Shown: in pieces, positions 1 to 9,638 of the stretch
Position numbering within the stretch: the first letter of the stretch is position 1
How the letters are laid out: each line of letters starts with the position of its first letter
Assembly (NCBI GenBank): GCA_025980465.1
Contig: JAICXJ010000005.1
Span: 57,136-121,135, forward strand
DNA length: 64,000 bases
Direction: 5' to 3'
Source: Frankiales bacterium
Lineage (GTDB): Bacteria > Actinomycetota > Actinomycetes > JAFAQI01
Notes under the pieces: model-generated
Databases searched by the model: none
The model's input: the letters and a program-made list of their open reading frames with translations, nothing else
What the model was told of the DNA's origin: nothing
Made by a program: the position numbers and the translations under genes

Positions 1-1023
1 GTAGTTCTTGTTCGCGTTGATCGGAACGGCGGTGGAGGTGAGCACTGCCTTGACCTGGTCCGGAGTCAACGACGGGCGCGCGCTGATCACATCGGCGGCC
101 GCGCCCGACACGATCGCCGCCGACTGCGAGGTTCCGGAGCCGCGCAAGAACCGGCCACCGAAGATCGCGTTCGGGTTCTGCTGGGCGAGGGTGGAGTTCG
201 GCGACAACAGGCCATAGACGTAGGTACCGGGAGCGACCAGGTCGGGATGCCGGACCCCGGTGCCCCGCTGCGAGAACGACGCGACGGTGTCGTCGCCCGG
301 GGTGAGGGTGCCCTGGGTCTCGTCAGCGCCCACCGCGATCAGGTACGGGTCGGTCGCCGGGTCCGCCACCGTGTTCGCGCCGTTGACCAGATCGTTTCCG
401 GCCGAGACGACCACCACGATGCCGTGTCGCCAAGCGACCTCGGCCGCGTGCGCCAGCGGGTCGGAGGTGTAGGCCTGGGTGCTGTCCGTACCCAGCGACA
501 GGTTGAGGACACGGATGTTCATACCGTTGTCGTGGGCGTGCGCCACCACCCAGTCGATGCCAGCGATGATCTGTGAGACGTCCGCTGCGCCCGTCGAAGC
601 CCCGACCTTCACGCTGACGATGCGGGCCTGCGGGGCCACCCCCTGGTAGCCGCCGGCGGTGCCGTCATTGCCGGCGATGATGCCCGCCATGGCGGTTCCG
701 TGGCCGTAGCCGTCGAGGTAGGACGCTCCTGGCAACTGGGAGTCGAAGGAGATGTCAGGGCCGTAGATCAGCTTGTTCGGCCCATTGAGGCCCTGCACCG
801 GGGTGACGCCGGTGTCGACGAGGGCGACGTCGACGCCGTGACCGTCAGCACCCTGGGCCCACGCCGCCGGAGCGCCAACCACCTGATCGATGGAGGACTC
901 ATCCGCAAAGGAGTTCGGCGGGGTTGATGCGGAGGCGAGCCCCGCTCCCGCGGCGATCGTGCCCGCGACCAGGAACACCGCGAAACCGCGGCCGACCGCT
1001 GATATGCTGAGCTGAGCCTGCAT
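1..1023 (-). CDS. Secreted S8 (subtilisin-family) serine protease, C-terminus outside window
   Basis: The frame is open to the left edge, so 341 N-terminal residues are seen and the C-terminus is missing. A hydrophobic signal segment (about residues 12-32) precedes the mature protein. The subtilisin triad is intact: Asp70 in ALVDTGV, His108 in GYGHGTAMAG and Ser299 in GSGTSQSAA, with oxyanion Asn210 in SAGN. There is almost no propeptide between the signal and the catalytic domain, unlike secreted subtilases with an I9 prodomain. It is likely exported and degrades extracellular protein; the substrate is unknown. The ATG at 1023 is the first start ahead of the signal sequence. It lies downstream of glyS on the same strand but 312 bases away, so probably has its own promoter. 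Confidence 0.93.
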   Translation of the reverse strand, partial: MQAQLSISAVGRGFAVFLVAGTIAAGAGLASASTPPNSFADESSIDQVVGAPAAWAQGADGHGVDVALVDTGVTPVQGLNGPNKLIYGPDISFDSQLPGASYLDGYGHGTAMAGIIAGNDGTAGGYQGVAPQARIVSVKVGASTGAADVSQIIAGIDWVVAHAHDNGMNIRVLNLSLGTDSTQAYTSDPLAHAAEVAWRHGIVVVVSAGNDLVNGANTVADPATDPYLIAVGADETQGTLTPGDDTVASFSQRGTGVRHPDLVAPGTYVYGLLSPNSTLAQQNPNAIFGGRFLRGSGTSQSAAIVSGAAADVISARPSLTPDQVKAVLTSTAVPINANKNY

Positions 1024-1263
1024 GTGTTCCCTCGCCGTCCTTCGCACCCAGGCCCAACGACTCTCGGCAGGCCGGGACTCCAGTCCGCAGCGGAGGGCAC
1101 GCGCAGACATTCGGTCCTGACATGCGTATCGGCCCTGCCGCCGGCCCAACGCATGGCCCAGCGGAGGCATCTTTCATTGGCCCGCGAGGACGGGCCCGGT
1201 CGAACTAGCACGATCAGCCGGCGGCGGCGGCGATGCTGCGCCAACCGGGCGCACCCAAAACCA

Positions 1264-1275
1264 GTGCATATGCAC
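1264..1275. promoter_or_regulatory. 12-bp perfect palindrome GTGCATATGCAC
   Basis: A perfect inverted repeat lies about 240 bases upstream of the S8 protease start. Its length and symmetry fit a dimeric regulator site, but there is no second copy in the window and no clear promoter next to it, so the role is a guess. Confidence 0.25.
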
Positions 1276-1297
1276 CAGGCCCGCGAATGGCACATAG

Positions 1298-1315
1298 GTG
1301 GGGCCAGGACCCCAC
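1298..1315 (-). terminator. Hairpin downstream of glyS
   Basis: GTGGGG and CCCCAC form a 6-bp stem with a 6-base loop about 20 bases after the glyS stop on the minus strand. There is no U-run, as is common for actinobacterial terminators. The assignment rests on position and stem only. Confidence 0.35.
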
Positions 1316-1335
1316 TGATGGCACATGCGCGGGGG

Positions 1336-2742
1336 TCAGCAGGCGGGGAGGCGGTCCAGCAGGTAGTGCTCGACGCCGTCGAGCGACACCCGCTCCTGCG
1401 TCATGGTGTCCCTCGACCGGATCGTGACCGCGTTGTCCTCGAGCGTCTCGAAGTCGACAGTGATGCAAAACGGCGTACCGATCTCATCCTGGCGCCGATA
1501 ACGACGTCCGATTGCGCCGGCGTCGTCGAACTCCACGTTCCACCGGGTACGCAGCGTCGCCGCGAGGTCCCTGGCCTTGGGCGAGAGGTCGGCGTTACGC
1601 GACAGCGGGAGCACCGCGGCCTTCACCGGCGACAGTCGCGGATCGAGCCGCATCACAGTGCGCTTCTCCATCACACCCTTGGCGTTGGGCGCCTCGTCGG
1701 TCGCCAGGGCTGAGAGCAGGAACGCCAGCACGCACCGGGTAAGACCAGCCGCCGGCTCGATGACGTACGGCGTCCAGCGCTCGCCCCGGTCCTGGTCGAA
1801 GAAGGACAAATCCACACCGGAGTGCTTGGAGTGCGTCGTGAGGTCGAAGTCGGTGCGATTGGCGATGCCCTCGAGCTCGGCCCACTCCGAACCACCGAAC
1901 CGGAACCGGTACTCGATGTCGACCGTGCGCTTGGAGTAGTGGGACAGCTTCTCCTTCGGATGCTCGTAGAAGCGCAGATCCTCCTCGCCGAGCCCGAGGT
2001 CGAGGTACCAGTCCCATCTCGTCTTGAGCCAGGTCTCGTGCCATTCCTCATCGGTGCCGGGCTCGACGAAGAACTCCATCTCCATCTGCTCGAACTCCCG
2101 GGTCCGGAAGATGAAGTTGCCGGGGGTGATCTCGTTGCGGAACGACTTCCCGGTCTGCGCGATGCCGAACGGCGGCTTCTTCCGCGCCGCCGTCATGACG
2201 TTGAGGAAGTTGACGAAGATGCCCTGCGCGGTTTCGGGACGCAGGTAGTGCAGCGACCCTTCGTCCTCGGTCGGACCGAGATTCGTTCGCAGCAGCCCGT
2301 TGAACATTCGTGGCTCGGTCCAGGCGTCTTTGGTCCCACAGTTCGGACACGGCACCTGGGCGAGCACCACCTTGCTCTCATCGAGCTTCTTGCGCTCGGC
2401 GTACTCCTCGCGGAGCTGGTCCTCGCGAAACCGCTTGTGGCAGGACTGGCACTCGACCAGGGGGTCGACGAACGCATCCAGGTGGCCAGAGGCTTGCCAG
2501 ACGTCGGTGGCGAGGATGACGGCGGAGTCGAGCCCGACGATGTCGTCGCGGGACTGCACCATTGCCCGCCACCACTGCTTGCGGATGTTCTCCTTCAACT
2601 CCACGCCAAGCGGGCCGTAGTCCCAGGCGGACCGGGAGCCGCCGTAGATCTCAGAGGACTGAAAGACGATGCCGCGTCGTTTGGCGAGACTAACGAGATC
2701 GTCGATGCGAGCGGCATCACGGGACGCTGGCGTGCTGGCCAT
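1336..2742 (-). CDS. glyS: Glycyl-tRNA synthetase (single-chain, dimeric type)
   Basis: This 468-residue class II aminoacyl-tRNA synthetase attaches glycine to tRNA-Gly in the cytoplasm. It is the single-chain type of actinobacteria and eukaryotes, not the alpha2-beta2 type. Class II features include the motif 2 FRNEIT segment, the motif 3 region EPAAGLTRC and a C-terminal anticodon-binding domain (last ~100 residues). A Cys cluster (CQSCHKRF and CPNCG) in the insertion domain suggests zinc binding. A GGAG sits about 10 bases upstream of the ATG at 2742. Length is normal for the family. Confidence 0.97.
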   Translation of the reverse strand: MASTPASRDAARIDDLVSLAKRRGIVFQSSEIYGGSRSAWDYGPLGVELKENIRKQWWRAMVQSRDDIVGLDSAVILATDVWQASGHLDAFVDPLVECQSCHKRFREDQLREEYAERKKLDESKVVLAQVPCPNCGTKDAWTEPRMFNGLLRTNLGPTEDEGSLHYLRPETAQGIFVNFLNVMTAARKKPPFGIAQTGKSFRNEITPGNFIFRTREFEQMEMEFFVEPGTDEEWHETWLKTRWDWYLDLGLGEEDLRFYEHPKEKLSHYSKRTVDIEYRFRFGGSEWAELEGIANRTDFDLTTHSKHSGVDLSFFDQDRGERWTPYVIEPAAGLTRCVLAFLLSALATDEAPNAKGVMEKRTVMRLDPRLSPVKAAVLPLSRNADLSPKARDLAATLRTRWNVEFDDAGAIGRRYRRQDEIGTPFCITVDFETLEDNAVTIRSRDTMTQERVSLDGVEHYLLDRLPAC

Positions 2743-2820
2743 GACAACGGCTCCATCCGGCTGGCGGTCGGCGAGAAGTGCAAAGCCTAGTGGGAGTTAT
2801 GCCGGATCACCTATGCCGGG

Positions 2821-3096
2821 TCAGACCGAATCGATGACCTCGAACGCAGTCGGCTCCGGAACGACCGCGGCCATCAGCGCACCGCTGAGCATTTTCACGT
2901 CGTACGACGAGAGCGCGCGGCGATACGAACCCACGTTCTCCCACTCACTGACTACTACCCACACCGAAGGGTCATCGAGCGCCCGGGCCAGTCGGCTGGA
3001 CAGATGGCCGGGCCGGGCGGCCATCGCCTCGATCGCATTCCGCACCGCTTCGCGGAAGGTGTCGTCATCCGACGCGGGTCGAAGTCGCGCGACCAT
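2821..3096 (-). CDS. Antibiotic-biosynthesis-monooxygenase (ABM)-like small protein
   Basis: About 91 residues from the ATG at 3096. The start MVARLRP, a central helix ending in RPGHLSSRLARALDDPSVWVVVSEWENVGSYRRAL and the closing strands match the ferredoxin-like ABM fold used by small monooxygenases and heme-degrading relatives. The frame extends upstream, but that part is hydrophilic shadow sequence lying over the divergent gene, so the internal ATG was chosen. It is divergent from the small membrane-protein gene at 3121, with only 24 bases between starts. Biochemical activity cannot be read from sequence. Confidence 0.75.
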   Translation of the reverse strand: MVARLRPASDDDTFREAVRNAIEAMAARPGHLSSRLARALDDPSVWVVVSEWENVGSYRRALSSYDVKMLSGALMAAVVPEPTAFEVIDSV

Positions 3097-3120
3097 CAGC
3101 ACGCCTGTGAGGATGTCACT

Positions 3121-3354
3121 GTGCCGGAACGCCTTCGCAACCTGCTCGGGGCCGCGATCGTCGCTGCGCTGTTCATCGCCGGCCTGGTCATCCACGGCGC
3201 GCTCGGTGGCGTCCTGCTGCTCATCACCGCGCTGATTCTCGGTGTGATGACCAGCGCGGTCTGGCATCACATCCCGTCACGCGGCCGACCGCTGCGCATT
3301 CTGATAGTCCTGGTGATCATCGCGCTGGCGCTGATCAACTTCGCCCTGGCCTGA
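3121..3354 (+). CDS. Small two-helix membrane protein
   Basis: A 77-residue protein from a GTG start with GAGG just upstream. It has two hydrophobic stretches (about residues 8-38 and 58-77) separated by a short basic loop. I do not recognise a named family with confidence. An in-frame ATG lies further upstream at 3004, but it falls inside the oppositely oriented ABM gene, so the GTG is preferred. It probably sits in the cytoplasmic membrane. Confidence 0.65.
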   Translation: MPERLRNLLGAAIVAALFIAGLVIHGALGGVLLLITALILGVMTSAVWHHIPSRGRPLRILIVLVIIALALINFALA

Positions 3355-3362
3355 CTTCGCGG

Positions 3363-3737
3363 CTAGCGACCTCGGCGGGTCGTTTCGAGCAGCTCGATGC
3401 GGTTGCCGAGGGGATCGCGAGTCGAGCCGCGGCGGCCCCCGAACAGATCGGGCTGCTCCTTCCACTCGGCTCCGGTCTCGGCGAGCCGCGCCAACGTCGC
3501 CTCGAAGTCGTCGAGGACCAGCGCGAAGTGCATGTCGTCGTGCATGACTGCGTCGGCGCGCTCGGAGATGTGCACCTGAGTGCTGTCGTCGATGTCGAAC
3601 CAGGCGCCGCCCGGTGAGGTGCCGTGCTCGGGCTTCGCGGTACGCCGCAACCCGAGCACGTGTTCGTAGAAGCGGCAGATCTCATCGGTCTCTCCCGGCT
3701 TCACGACGATGTTCACGTGGTGCAGACGCGGGGACAT
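3363..3737 (-). CDS. VOC-family (glyoxalase/bleomycin-resistance-like) protein
   Basis: A 124-residue single VOC module with paired beta-alpha-beta-beta-beta units. HHVNIVV at the N-terminus supplies the first metal-ligand histidine position, MHFALVL the second-half start, and DPLGNRIELLE is the typical closing motif with the metal-ligand Glu. VOC proteins are metal-dependent lyases, dioxygenases or drug-binding proteins; which one applies here cannot be decided. It ends only 8 bases from the convergent membrane-protein gene. Confidence 0.85.
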   Translation of the reverse strand: MSPRLHHVNIVVKPGETDEICRFYEHVLGLRRTAKPEHGTSPGGAWFDIDDSTQVHISERADAVMHDDMHFALVLDDFEATLARLAETGAEWKEQPDLFGGRRGSTRDPLGNRIELLETTRRGR

Positions 3738-3797
3738 GCGGTCATTATCGCTTGCGCCTCACCTTGCGCCGCCCCGTCTGGACGACGGTCCGCGCCG

Positions 3798-4589
3798 TCA
3801 AATCGGGTCTAGACCGCCGTACCGACGATCGCGTCGGGCGTACTCCTCGACCGCCGCCCACAGGTCCCGCCGGTCGTAGTCGGGCCACAGCGTGTCCTGA
3901 AACACCAGCTCGGCGTACGCCGACTGCCAGAGCAGGAAGTTGGAGGTCCGCTGCTCCCCCGACGACCGCACGAACAGGTCGACGTCAGGCATCTCCGGCT
4001 CGTCGAGATAACGCGCGAGCACCCGCTCGGTGACCTTGCCGGGGTCGACTCGGCCGGCGGCCACATCGCGGGCGAGCGCGGCGGCGGCATCGGCGATCTC
4101 GGCCCGGCCGCCGTAGTTGACGCACATCGTCAGCGTCAGCACCTTGTTGTGCCGGGTCAGTTCCTCGGCGATCTCGAGCTCCTCGATCACCGACTTCCAC
4201 AAGCGCGGCCGTCGGCCGGCCCAGCGCACCCGCACGCCCATCGCGTGCATGTCGTCACGGCGACGGCGGATCACGTCGCGGTTGAAGCCCATCAGGAACC
4301 GCACCTCGTCGGGTGAGCGCTTCCAGTTCTCGGTCGAGAAGGCGTATGCCGACAACCAGCCGACTCCGATCTCGACCGCCCCCTCGACGACATCGAACAG
4401 CGAGCCCTCGCCCTGCTCATGTCCGGCAGTGCGGGGCAGCCCACGCTGGTTGGCCCATCTTCCGTTGCCGTCCATGACGATCGCGACGTGCCGCGGGATC
4501 AGCTCCGGCGGCAGCTTCGGCGGCGTGGCGCCCGATGGATGGGGTTGCGGCGGCCGCACCGGCCGGCCCGAGCGGATCGAGCTCCTCAC
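3798..4589 (-). CDS. uppS: Isoprenyl transferase (undecaprenyl diphosphate synthase family)
   Basis: Condenses isopentenyl diphosphate onto allylic diphosphates (cis-prenyl transfer) to make the polyprenyl lipid carrier for cell-wall synthesis. The signature [13 protein letters not shown] carries the catalytic Asp (about residue 40 from the chosen start), with later motifs [16 protein letters not shown] and [18 protein letters not shown] chose the GTG at 4589 because it overlaps the recO stop as GTGA, giving translational coupling; a longer frame to 4652 would run into recO. The protein is 263 residues, normal for the family. It follows recO, the usual actinobacterial order. Confidence 0.95.
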   Translation of the reverse strand: MRSSIRSGRPVRPPQPHPSGATPPKLPPELIPRHVAIVMDGNGRWANQRGLPRTAGHEQGEGSLFDVVEGAVEIGVGWLSAYAFSTENWKRSPDEVRFLMGFNRDVIRRRRDDMHAMGVRVRWAGRRPRLWKSVIEELEIAEELTRHNKVLTLTMCVNYGGRAEIADAAAALARDVAAGRVDPGKVTERVLARYLDEPEMPDVDLFVRSSGEQRTSNFLLWQSAYAELVFQDTLWPDYDRRDLWAAVEEYARRDRRYGGLDPI

Positions 4590-5347
4590 GGTCGCTCGAC
4601 CAGGCTGCGTTCGACGAAGCGCAGCGAGCGCAGTCCGCGTTCGAGATGCCACTGCAGGTACGTCGCCACCAGCCCGCTCGCCTCCCGCTGGACCTTCGGC
4701 TCGACGCCGTCGGCATTCGCCCAGTCACCCGACATCAGTGCCAGCATCAGCTCGATCCCGTCGGGCGTGGCGGCGGCAGCGCCGGGCGGCCGATGGTCGC
4801 GGCACACCAGGCCACCCGATCCGACCGCGAACGCCCGATGCGGGCCGGGCTCGCCACAGACCGCACAGCCGGACAGCACCGGCTCGTATCCGGAGATGGC
4901 CAGCGCCCGCAGGATGAATGCGTCGAGGATCAGGCTGGGCGTGTGCTCGCCGTCAGCGAGCGACCTCAGCGCACCCACGACCAACAGGTAGAGCCGCAAC
5001 GACGGCTCACGCTCCTCCGCGGTGAGCCGCTCTGCAGTCTCGAGCACCGCGGTGCCCGCGGTGTAACGCGAGTAGTCCGCCGCGATCGCCTCGCCGTACG
5101 GTCCGAGCGTCTCCGCCTGAGTGACGATGTCGAGCCCGCTCCCGTTCTCGTTGTTGGCGGAATGCAGCTGGAGGTCGACATGCATGAACGGCTCGACCCG
5201 GGAGCCGAACTTCGAGCCGGTACGCCGCACCCCCTTCGCAACCGCGCGAACCCGGCCGTGACGGCGGGTCAGCAACGTGACGATGCGGTCGGCCTCGCCC
5301 AACTTCTGGGTGCGAAGCACGACAGCCTCATCGCGATACAGCGGCAT
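4586..5347 (-). CDS. recO: DNA repair protein RecO
   Basis: Recombination mediator that works with RecF and RecR to load RecA on SSB-coated DNA. It has the N-terminal OB-fold ([27 protein letters not shown]), a helical body and a C-terminal zinc-finger-like cluster ([10 protein letters not shown] followed by CRDH). The ATG at 5347 gives 253 residues with the canonical N-terminus; upstream in-frame sequence lies over the divergent protease gene and is not protein-like. It is the first gene of a recO-uppS pair with overlapping stop and start. Confidence 0.95.
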   Translation of the reverse strand: MPLYRDEAVVLRTQKLGEADRIVTLLTRRHGRVRAVAKGVRRTGSKFGSRVEPFMHVDLQLHSANNENGSGLDIVTQAETLGPYGEAIAADYSRYTAGTAVLETAERLTAEEREPSLRLYLLVVGALRSLADGEHTPSLILDAFILRALAISGYEPVLSGCAVCGEPGPHRAFAVGSGGLVCRDHRPPGAAAATPDGIELMLALMSGDWANADGVEPKVQREASGLVATYLQWHLERGLRSLRFVERSLVERP

Positions 5348-5460
5348 CCACTCATTCTTGCCGTGCCGGAGGACGTTTCCGGCGATTCGGCTCTCCAGAG
5401 TTTTCCTGCCGTGCAGGTAGCGTGAGCCAGGCTCTTGACGGCACTCACGGAAGAGACTTG

Positions 5461-7929
5461 ATGCCCTACCGCCGCCGTTTTCTTCGCCCTTTGGTCCTGA
5501 TCGGCAGCGGCGCTCTGGTCGCCGGAACATTGGCAGCAGCGCCGGCTCGCGCGAGCGGTCCGACGACCGGTGTCACGGTGCTGTTGAAGGCCCCCAACTC
5601 CGCCGGGCTGAAGCGGCTGGCCGCAGCCAGCGGCCTGACTCACGCCCAGCGGATGGCCGCTCTGGCCCCGTTGCTGCCCGGCCCGGCAGCCCACCGTCAG
5701 GTCGTCACCGCGCTGCAGGCCGACGGCTTCACGATCGACCACGAGACCGCCTGGACCGTGGATGCAACGGCACCACAGACGGCGGTAGCCGACGCATTTG
5801 GTGGCGTCAGCCGGCTGCGCGCAGCGGCACTGCCGGCGATCCCGCCAGTGATCGCGGGGGTGACGGCTGCCGTCCTGCCCTCGACCGGGCCGACCGGCGT
5901 CTTCACTGCGCAGGATGACTGCCCGGCGACCTGCCGCGACGGCGTCGATCTCCGCAACGCCTACACCGCACCCGGCGTGCCGCCGGATGCCGGCCACGAC
6001 AGCAAGGCCACCCTCACGATCGCCAGCCTGCAGTTCGCCGACTGGAACGCCTCGGACCTCTCCAAGTACGGGACGGCCGTCGGAACGCCGCTCGCCAGCG
6101 GGCAGTACCAGCAGATCCCGGTGAAGGGCAGCACCGTCAGCGGCGCTTCGACGGCTCAGAACGGTCTCGACGAGGAGGTGGACCTCGACCAGGAGGCGCT
6201 GCTGGCGACGGACCCGTACGCCAACCAGCGCGCCTACTTCGACACCAACAGCACCCGCGGCTACATCCAGTCGCTGAGCCAGGTCCTCGCCGACGTGACC
6301 CAAGGCCAGGGAAGGGTCGACGGCGGTGACCCGCACATCGTCGCGCTGTCCACCTCGTGGGGATCGTGCGAGAACGACTTCAACTTCAACTTCCCCGGTG
6401 ACACCAAGTCGGCGATCGAGAGGCTGCTCCAGTCGCTATCGGCAGCCGGGGTGACGATCTTCGCCGCCTCCGGTGACGACGGCGTCTATGACTGCGGCCT
6501 GTCGAAGTCCTCGACCCAGGTCGCGGTCGACTACCCCGCCTCCTCACCCGAGGTGGTCGGCGTCGGTGGCACCCGGCTAACACCGATCGGTGGCAACGCC
6601 GCGAACGACGGATCCAACTGGGACGAGACGGGCTGGACCTGTGCCAGCACTGCGGCGTGTGAGGCAGCGCGGGGCACCGGCGGCTCCGGCGGCGGAGAGT
6701 CGAACACCTACCCGATGCCGACGTATCAGTCGCTGGGCATCGGGCACCACCGGTTCCGCACCTCGACCGGGATCAAGGGGGACTTCGGCTCCCAGCCGCA
6801 CCGGCTGGTTCCCGACATCGCCGCGGACGGCGATCCGAAAACCGGCTTCGACATCCTGACCAGCGACCCGGTCGATGCCTGCCAGGCCTCGGTGCTGCCG
6901 CCGGTCTGCCAGCAGCTCAACAACCCGAGCGGGCTGACCACCACGGTCGGAGTCGGCGGCACCAGCCTCGCGGCGCCGGTCTCCGCAGCGCTGTTCACCA
7001 CCATGCTCGCCGCTCACGGTGTCACCAGCGGCGTCGGCGACATCCACGGTGCGCTCTATTCGGCGTACGCCGCGCACAACGGCGCCTTCCGCGACGTGAC
7101 GACGGGGAGCAACGGGCATCAGCAGGATGTCGATGTCCAGGCCTCGCACCACAAGGCGGCCGACCTGCCGGTGAGTGCGAGGACCGGCTACGACACCGTC
7201 ACCGGGCTCGGCGCGCCGTACTGGGAGCGGATCGCGCCGTACCTGTTCGCCGCGAAGTCAGCGCAGCCGAGCGCCTCGCTGCGGCTCAGGAGTCCGCACA
7301 GCCAACAGCATCCGACCCGCGTGAAAGCGCATTGGTCGTCGCACCTCGCCGGAGCGGGTGCCGCGATGCTGCCGGCAGCGGCTCGCGTCACGATCACCGA
7401 AGCCGGTAGGGCGAAGCCGGTCTACCACGCGTCCCATGCACCCACGACCGGGTCGTTCAGCTTCACAGCCAACCAAGGCAGCACCTACACCCTGACCGTC
7501 GCAGATCGCGACATCTCCGGTCATCGGTCCGCCCCGACGGCGCACACGCTGGTCGTGCCCTACGACGACACGTCGTTCACGGTTAATGGGAAGTGGTCCC
7601 GGGTGCACTCGCACCGTGACTTCGGCGGTTCCCACATCGTCACCACCAGCAAGTCGGCGTCGGCGCGGGCGGAGGCGGTTGGCCGGCGGTACGCCGTGAT
7701 GGTCCGGACCGGGCCGGCCTACGGTCGACTGGCGATCTTCCACGGTGCGTCGAGGGTCAAGGTCATCGATCTGTTCTCGACCTCGCCGGGCCGGATCCTG
7801 GTCGGCTTCTTCGGCGGCGCTCGGACGGCGGTCAAGCGGCGGACGTTCGTGTTCCGTGAGACCGGCACCCGCAGTGGGCTGCCGTCCGGAACGGCGGTCA
7901 ACCTCGACGGCCTGGCGGCGACCCGGTAG
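5461..7929 (+). CDS. Secreted S53 (sedolisin/kumamolisin-like) serine-carboxyl peptidase
   Basis: An 822-residue preproprotein. A twin-arginine-containing signal region (RRRFLRPL, then a hydrophobic run ending near APARA) is followed by an activation prodomain (about residues 35-140), the S53 catalytic domain (about 160-600) and an unassigned C-terminal region of about 200 residues. The Ser-Glu-Asp machinery is visible: Glu239 and Asp243 in the DEEVDLDQE segment and Ser502 in GVGGTSLAAP. S53 enzymes are acid-active endopeptidases. I chose the ATG at 5461 (upstream sequence AAGAGACTTG) rather than the earlier in-frame start, which adds residues before the signal sequence. Divergent from recO. 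Confidence 0.93.
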   Translation: MPYRRRFLRPLVLIGSGALVAGTLAAAPARASGPTTGVTVLLKAPNSAGLKRLAAASGLTHAQRMAALAPLLPGPAAHRQVVTALQADGFTIDHETAWTVDATAPQTAVADAFGGVSRLRAAALPAIPPVIAGVTAAVLPSTGPTGVFTAQDDCPATCRDGVDLRNAYTAPGVPPDAGHDSKATLTIASLQFADWNASDLSKYGTAVGTPLASGQYQQIPVKGSTVSGASTAQNGLDEEVDLDQEALLATDPYANQRAYFDTNSTRGYIQSLSQVLADVTQGQGRVDGGDPHIVALSTSWGSCENDFNFNFPGDTKSAIERLLQSLSAAGVTIFAASGDDGVYDCGLSKSSTQVAVDYPASSPEVVGVGGTRLTPIGGNAANDGSNWDETGWTCASTAACEAARGTGGSGGGESNTYPMPTYQSLGIGHHRFRTSTGIKGDFGSQPHRLVPDIAADGDPKTGFDILTSDPVDACQASVLPPVCQQLNNPSGLTTTVGVGGTSLAAPVSAALFTTMLAAHGVTSGVGDIHGALYSAYAAHNGAFRDVTTGSNGHQQDVDVQASHHKAADLPVSARTGYDTVTGLGAPYWERIAPYLFAAKSAQPSASLRLRSPHSQQHPTRVKAHWSSHLAGAGAAMLPAAARVTITEAGRAKPVYHASHAPTTGSFSFTANQGSTYTLTVADRDISGHRSAPTAHTLVVPYDDTSFTVNGKWSRVHSHRDFGGSHIVTTSKSASARAEAVGRRYAVMVRTGPAYGRLAIFHGASRVKVIDLFSTSPGRILVGFFGGARTAVKRRTFVFRETGTRSGLPSGTAVNLDGLAATR

Positions 7930-7936
7930 GCAGCGG

Positions 7937-8833
7937 TCAGAAACCGAGCTTGCGCAGCTGCTTCGGGTCTCGCTGCCAGTCCTTGGCGACCTTCACCCGA
8001 AGGTCGAGAAAGACCGTGGTCCCGAGCAACGCCTCGATCTGAGTCCGGGCAACCGTGCCGACGGCACGAAGCCGGGAGCCACCGGCGCCGATGACGATCC
8101 CCTTCTGGCTGTCCCGCTCGACGTAGAGCAGGGCCTGGATGTCGACCATGCCGTCGCCGCCATCACGGCGGCTCATCTCTTCGACGACCACTGCGATGGA
8201 GTGCGGCAGCTCGTCGCGCACCCCGGACAGCGCCGCTTCGCGGATCAGCTCGGCGACCATCACCTCCTCCGGCGAGTCGGTGAGCTCGCCTTCCGGATAC
8301 AGCGCCACCCCTTCCGGCAGCCGGGCGACCAGCAGGTCGGCGAGCAGGTCGACGTGAAACCCACCGACCGCACTGACTGGCACGATGTCGGCCCAGTCGC
8401 CGAGTGCGCCGACCTCGAGCAGCCGGACACCGACGGTGTCCCGGTCGACCAGGTCGGTCTTGGTCACCACGGCGATCGCAGGCGTCGTCCCCGCGACCTT
8501 GGTGAGCTGATCGGCAATGAACCGGTCTCCTGGACCCACCTTGTGGTCGGCCGGCACGCACATCGCGACGACGTCGACCTCGGCGACCGTGGTGAGAACC
8601 AGGTCGTTGAGCCGTTCGCCCAAAAGAGTGCGGGGGCGATGGAAGCCGGGGGTGTCGACCAGCACCAGCTGCGCGTCCGGCCGGTTGACGATCCCGCGGA
8701 TCGTGTGACGAGTGGTCTGCGGTCGGTCGCTCATGATGGCGACCTTGCTGCCGACGAGGGCGTTGGTGAGAGTGGACTTGCCGGTGTTGGGACGACCCAG
8801 GAAGCAGGCGAAGCCGGAGCGGAACTCGCTCAC
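7937..8833 (-). CDS. era: GTPase Era
   Basis: Essential GTPase that binds 16S rRNA and helps 30S maturation. G1 is GRPNTGKST, G3 is DTPG and G4 is TKTD, followed by a C-terminal KH domain containing GSRLRAVGTVARTQIEALLG. At 298 residues it is full length. The GTG start at 8833 overlaps the stop of the upstream acetyltransferase gene (GTGA), so the two are translationally coupled. Confidence 0.97.
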   Translation of the reverse strand: MSEFRSGFACFLGRPNTGKSTLTNALVGSKVAIMSDRPQTTRHTIRGIVNRPDAQLVLVDTPGFHRPRTLLGERLNDLVLTTVAEVDVVAMCVPADHKVGPGDRFIADQLTKVAGTTPAIAVVTKTDLVDRDTVGVRLLEVGALGDWADIVPVSAVGGFHVDLLADLLVARLPEGVALYPEGELTDSPEEVMVAELIREAALSGVRDELPHSIAVVVEEMSRRDGGDGMVDIQALLYVERDSQKGIVIGAGGSRLRAVGTVARTQIEALLGTTVFLDLRVKVAKDWQRDPKQLRKLGF

Positions 8834-9354
8834 TCGGTGCGTGGCTCCTCGCTGCGGAGCTTGGAGTACATCACCATATCGCGCCAGGCACCGCCTCGAA
8901 AGCAGGCACGGCGCAGCACGCCCTCGCGGGTAAATCCCGCCCGCTCGAGGGCCCGCTGTTCGGCAATGTTGTCGGCCTCGGTGCTGGCCTCGACCCGTTC
9001 CATCTGCGTGTGGTCGAAAAGGTAGGCAGCACCGAGCCGCTGCGCCTCAGTGCCGTGGCCCTTCCCCCGGTGATCCGGTCCGATCCAGATCCCCAGGTTC
9101 CAACAACCACCGCCCGGCGGTGGCTGCCTGAAGACCTTGATCCACGACAGCGTGCCGACGGCTTTGTCGTCGTTATCGACGATCGTCAGCACGCCACGAT
9201 CGACCGTGAGGGTCTCACCTGCCTCGAGCCGGTTCGCGAAATGGCCGCGGTCGCGAAAGCCGAACCAGCCGTAGCGACCGGCGGCCTCCACCGAGTCGAA
9301 CTCGGACTCGAGGAAGTCGAGATCTCGCGGCTCGACCCGACGCAGCCCGGTCAC
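8830..9354 (-). CDS. GNAT-family N-acetyltransferase
   Basis: A 174-residue RimJ/RimL-like acetyltransferase. The acetyl-CoA loop is seen as IGPDHRGKGHGTEAQRL, followed by VEASTEADNIAEQRALERAGF, a typical motif B. The substrate is unknown: relatives acetylate ribosomal proteins or small amines. The GTG start at 9354 overlaps the stop of the deaminase-like gene and its own stop overlaps era, so the three form a tightly coupled operon. Confidence 0.9.
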   Translation of the reverse strand: MTGLRRVEPRDLDFLESEFDSVEAAGRYGWFGFRDRGHFANRLEAGETLTVDRGVLTIVDNDDKAVGTLSWIKVFRQPPPGGGCWNLGIWIGPDHRGKGHGTEAQRLGAAYLFDHTQMERVEASTEADNIAEQRALERAGFTREGVLRRACFRGGAWRDMVMYSKLRSEEPRTE

Positions 9355-9638
9355 GCCGACACCACGTGGACGACCGGACCGCCGAGGCCATCAAGTGCGC
9401 TGCGGTCGACGTCCGCCGACGTGGTGACGACCACCGCTGCCTCCAGCGCCGTCGCCCCGCTCGACGCCGCGGCCGCGACCGCCGCCTGCAGTGCCGTCAG
9501 CGTCAGAGAGGGTAGCGACACCGTCGCCGCGACGTAGGTACGGCCGATGTCGTCCCGGACCGCCGCCCCCTCTGCGCTTCCGCTGCGGACCCGGGCCGAC
9601 CGGGCCAGCGTCACGAGCTTCTCGTCTTCCGGATCCAC
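9351..9638 (-). CDS. Cytidine-deaminase-fold protein lacking the catalytic residues
   Basis: About 95 residues resembling the short proteins annotated as cytidine deaminase beside era in many actinobacteria (VTLARSARVR, then GAAVRDDIGRTYVAATV). Active cytidine deaminases need the HAE (or CAE) and PCxxC zinc motifs. This protein has no cysteine and its only histidine is four residues from the C-terminus, so it cannot bind the catalytic zinc in the usual way. The start is set by GGAGG five bases before the GTG at 9638; another GTG lies two codons upstream. It may be structural or regulatory. Confidence 0.7.
   Translation of the reverse strand: MDPEDEKLVTLARSARVRSGSAEGAAVRDDIGRTYVAATVSLPSLTLTALQAAVAAAASSGATALEAAVVVTTSADVDRSALDGLGGPVVHVVSA

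Larger units (their letters stand above)
1024..1335. other. Intergenic stretch between glyS and the S8 protease
   Basis: This 312-base stretch has no convincing gene. It holds a hairpin just after the glyS stop and a 12-bp perfect palindrome (both listed separately). No tRNA fold or recognisable riboswitch was seen. Confidence 0.6.

Noticed and set aside
1264-1315. Palindrome and hairpin between glyS and the S8 protease taken as one riboswitch
   Set aside because: The pieces do not form a known aptamer. They are reported separately with low confidence.
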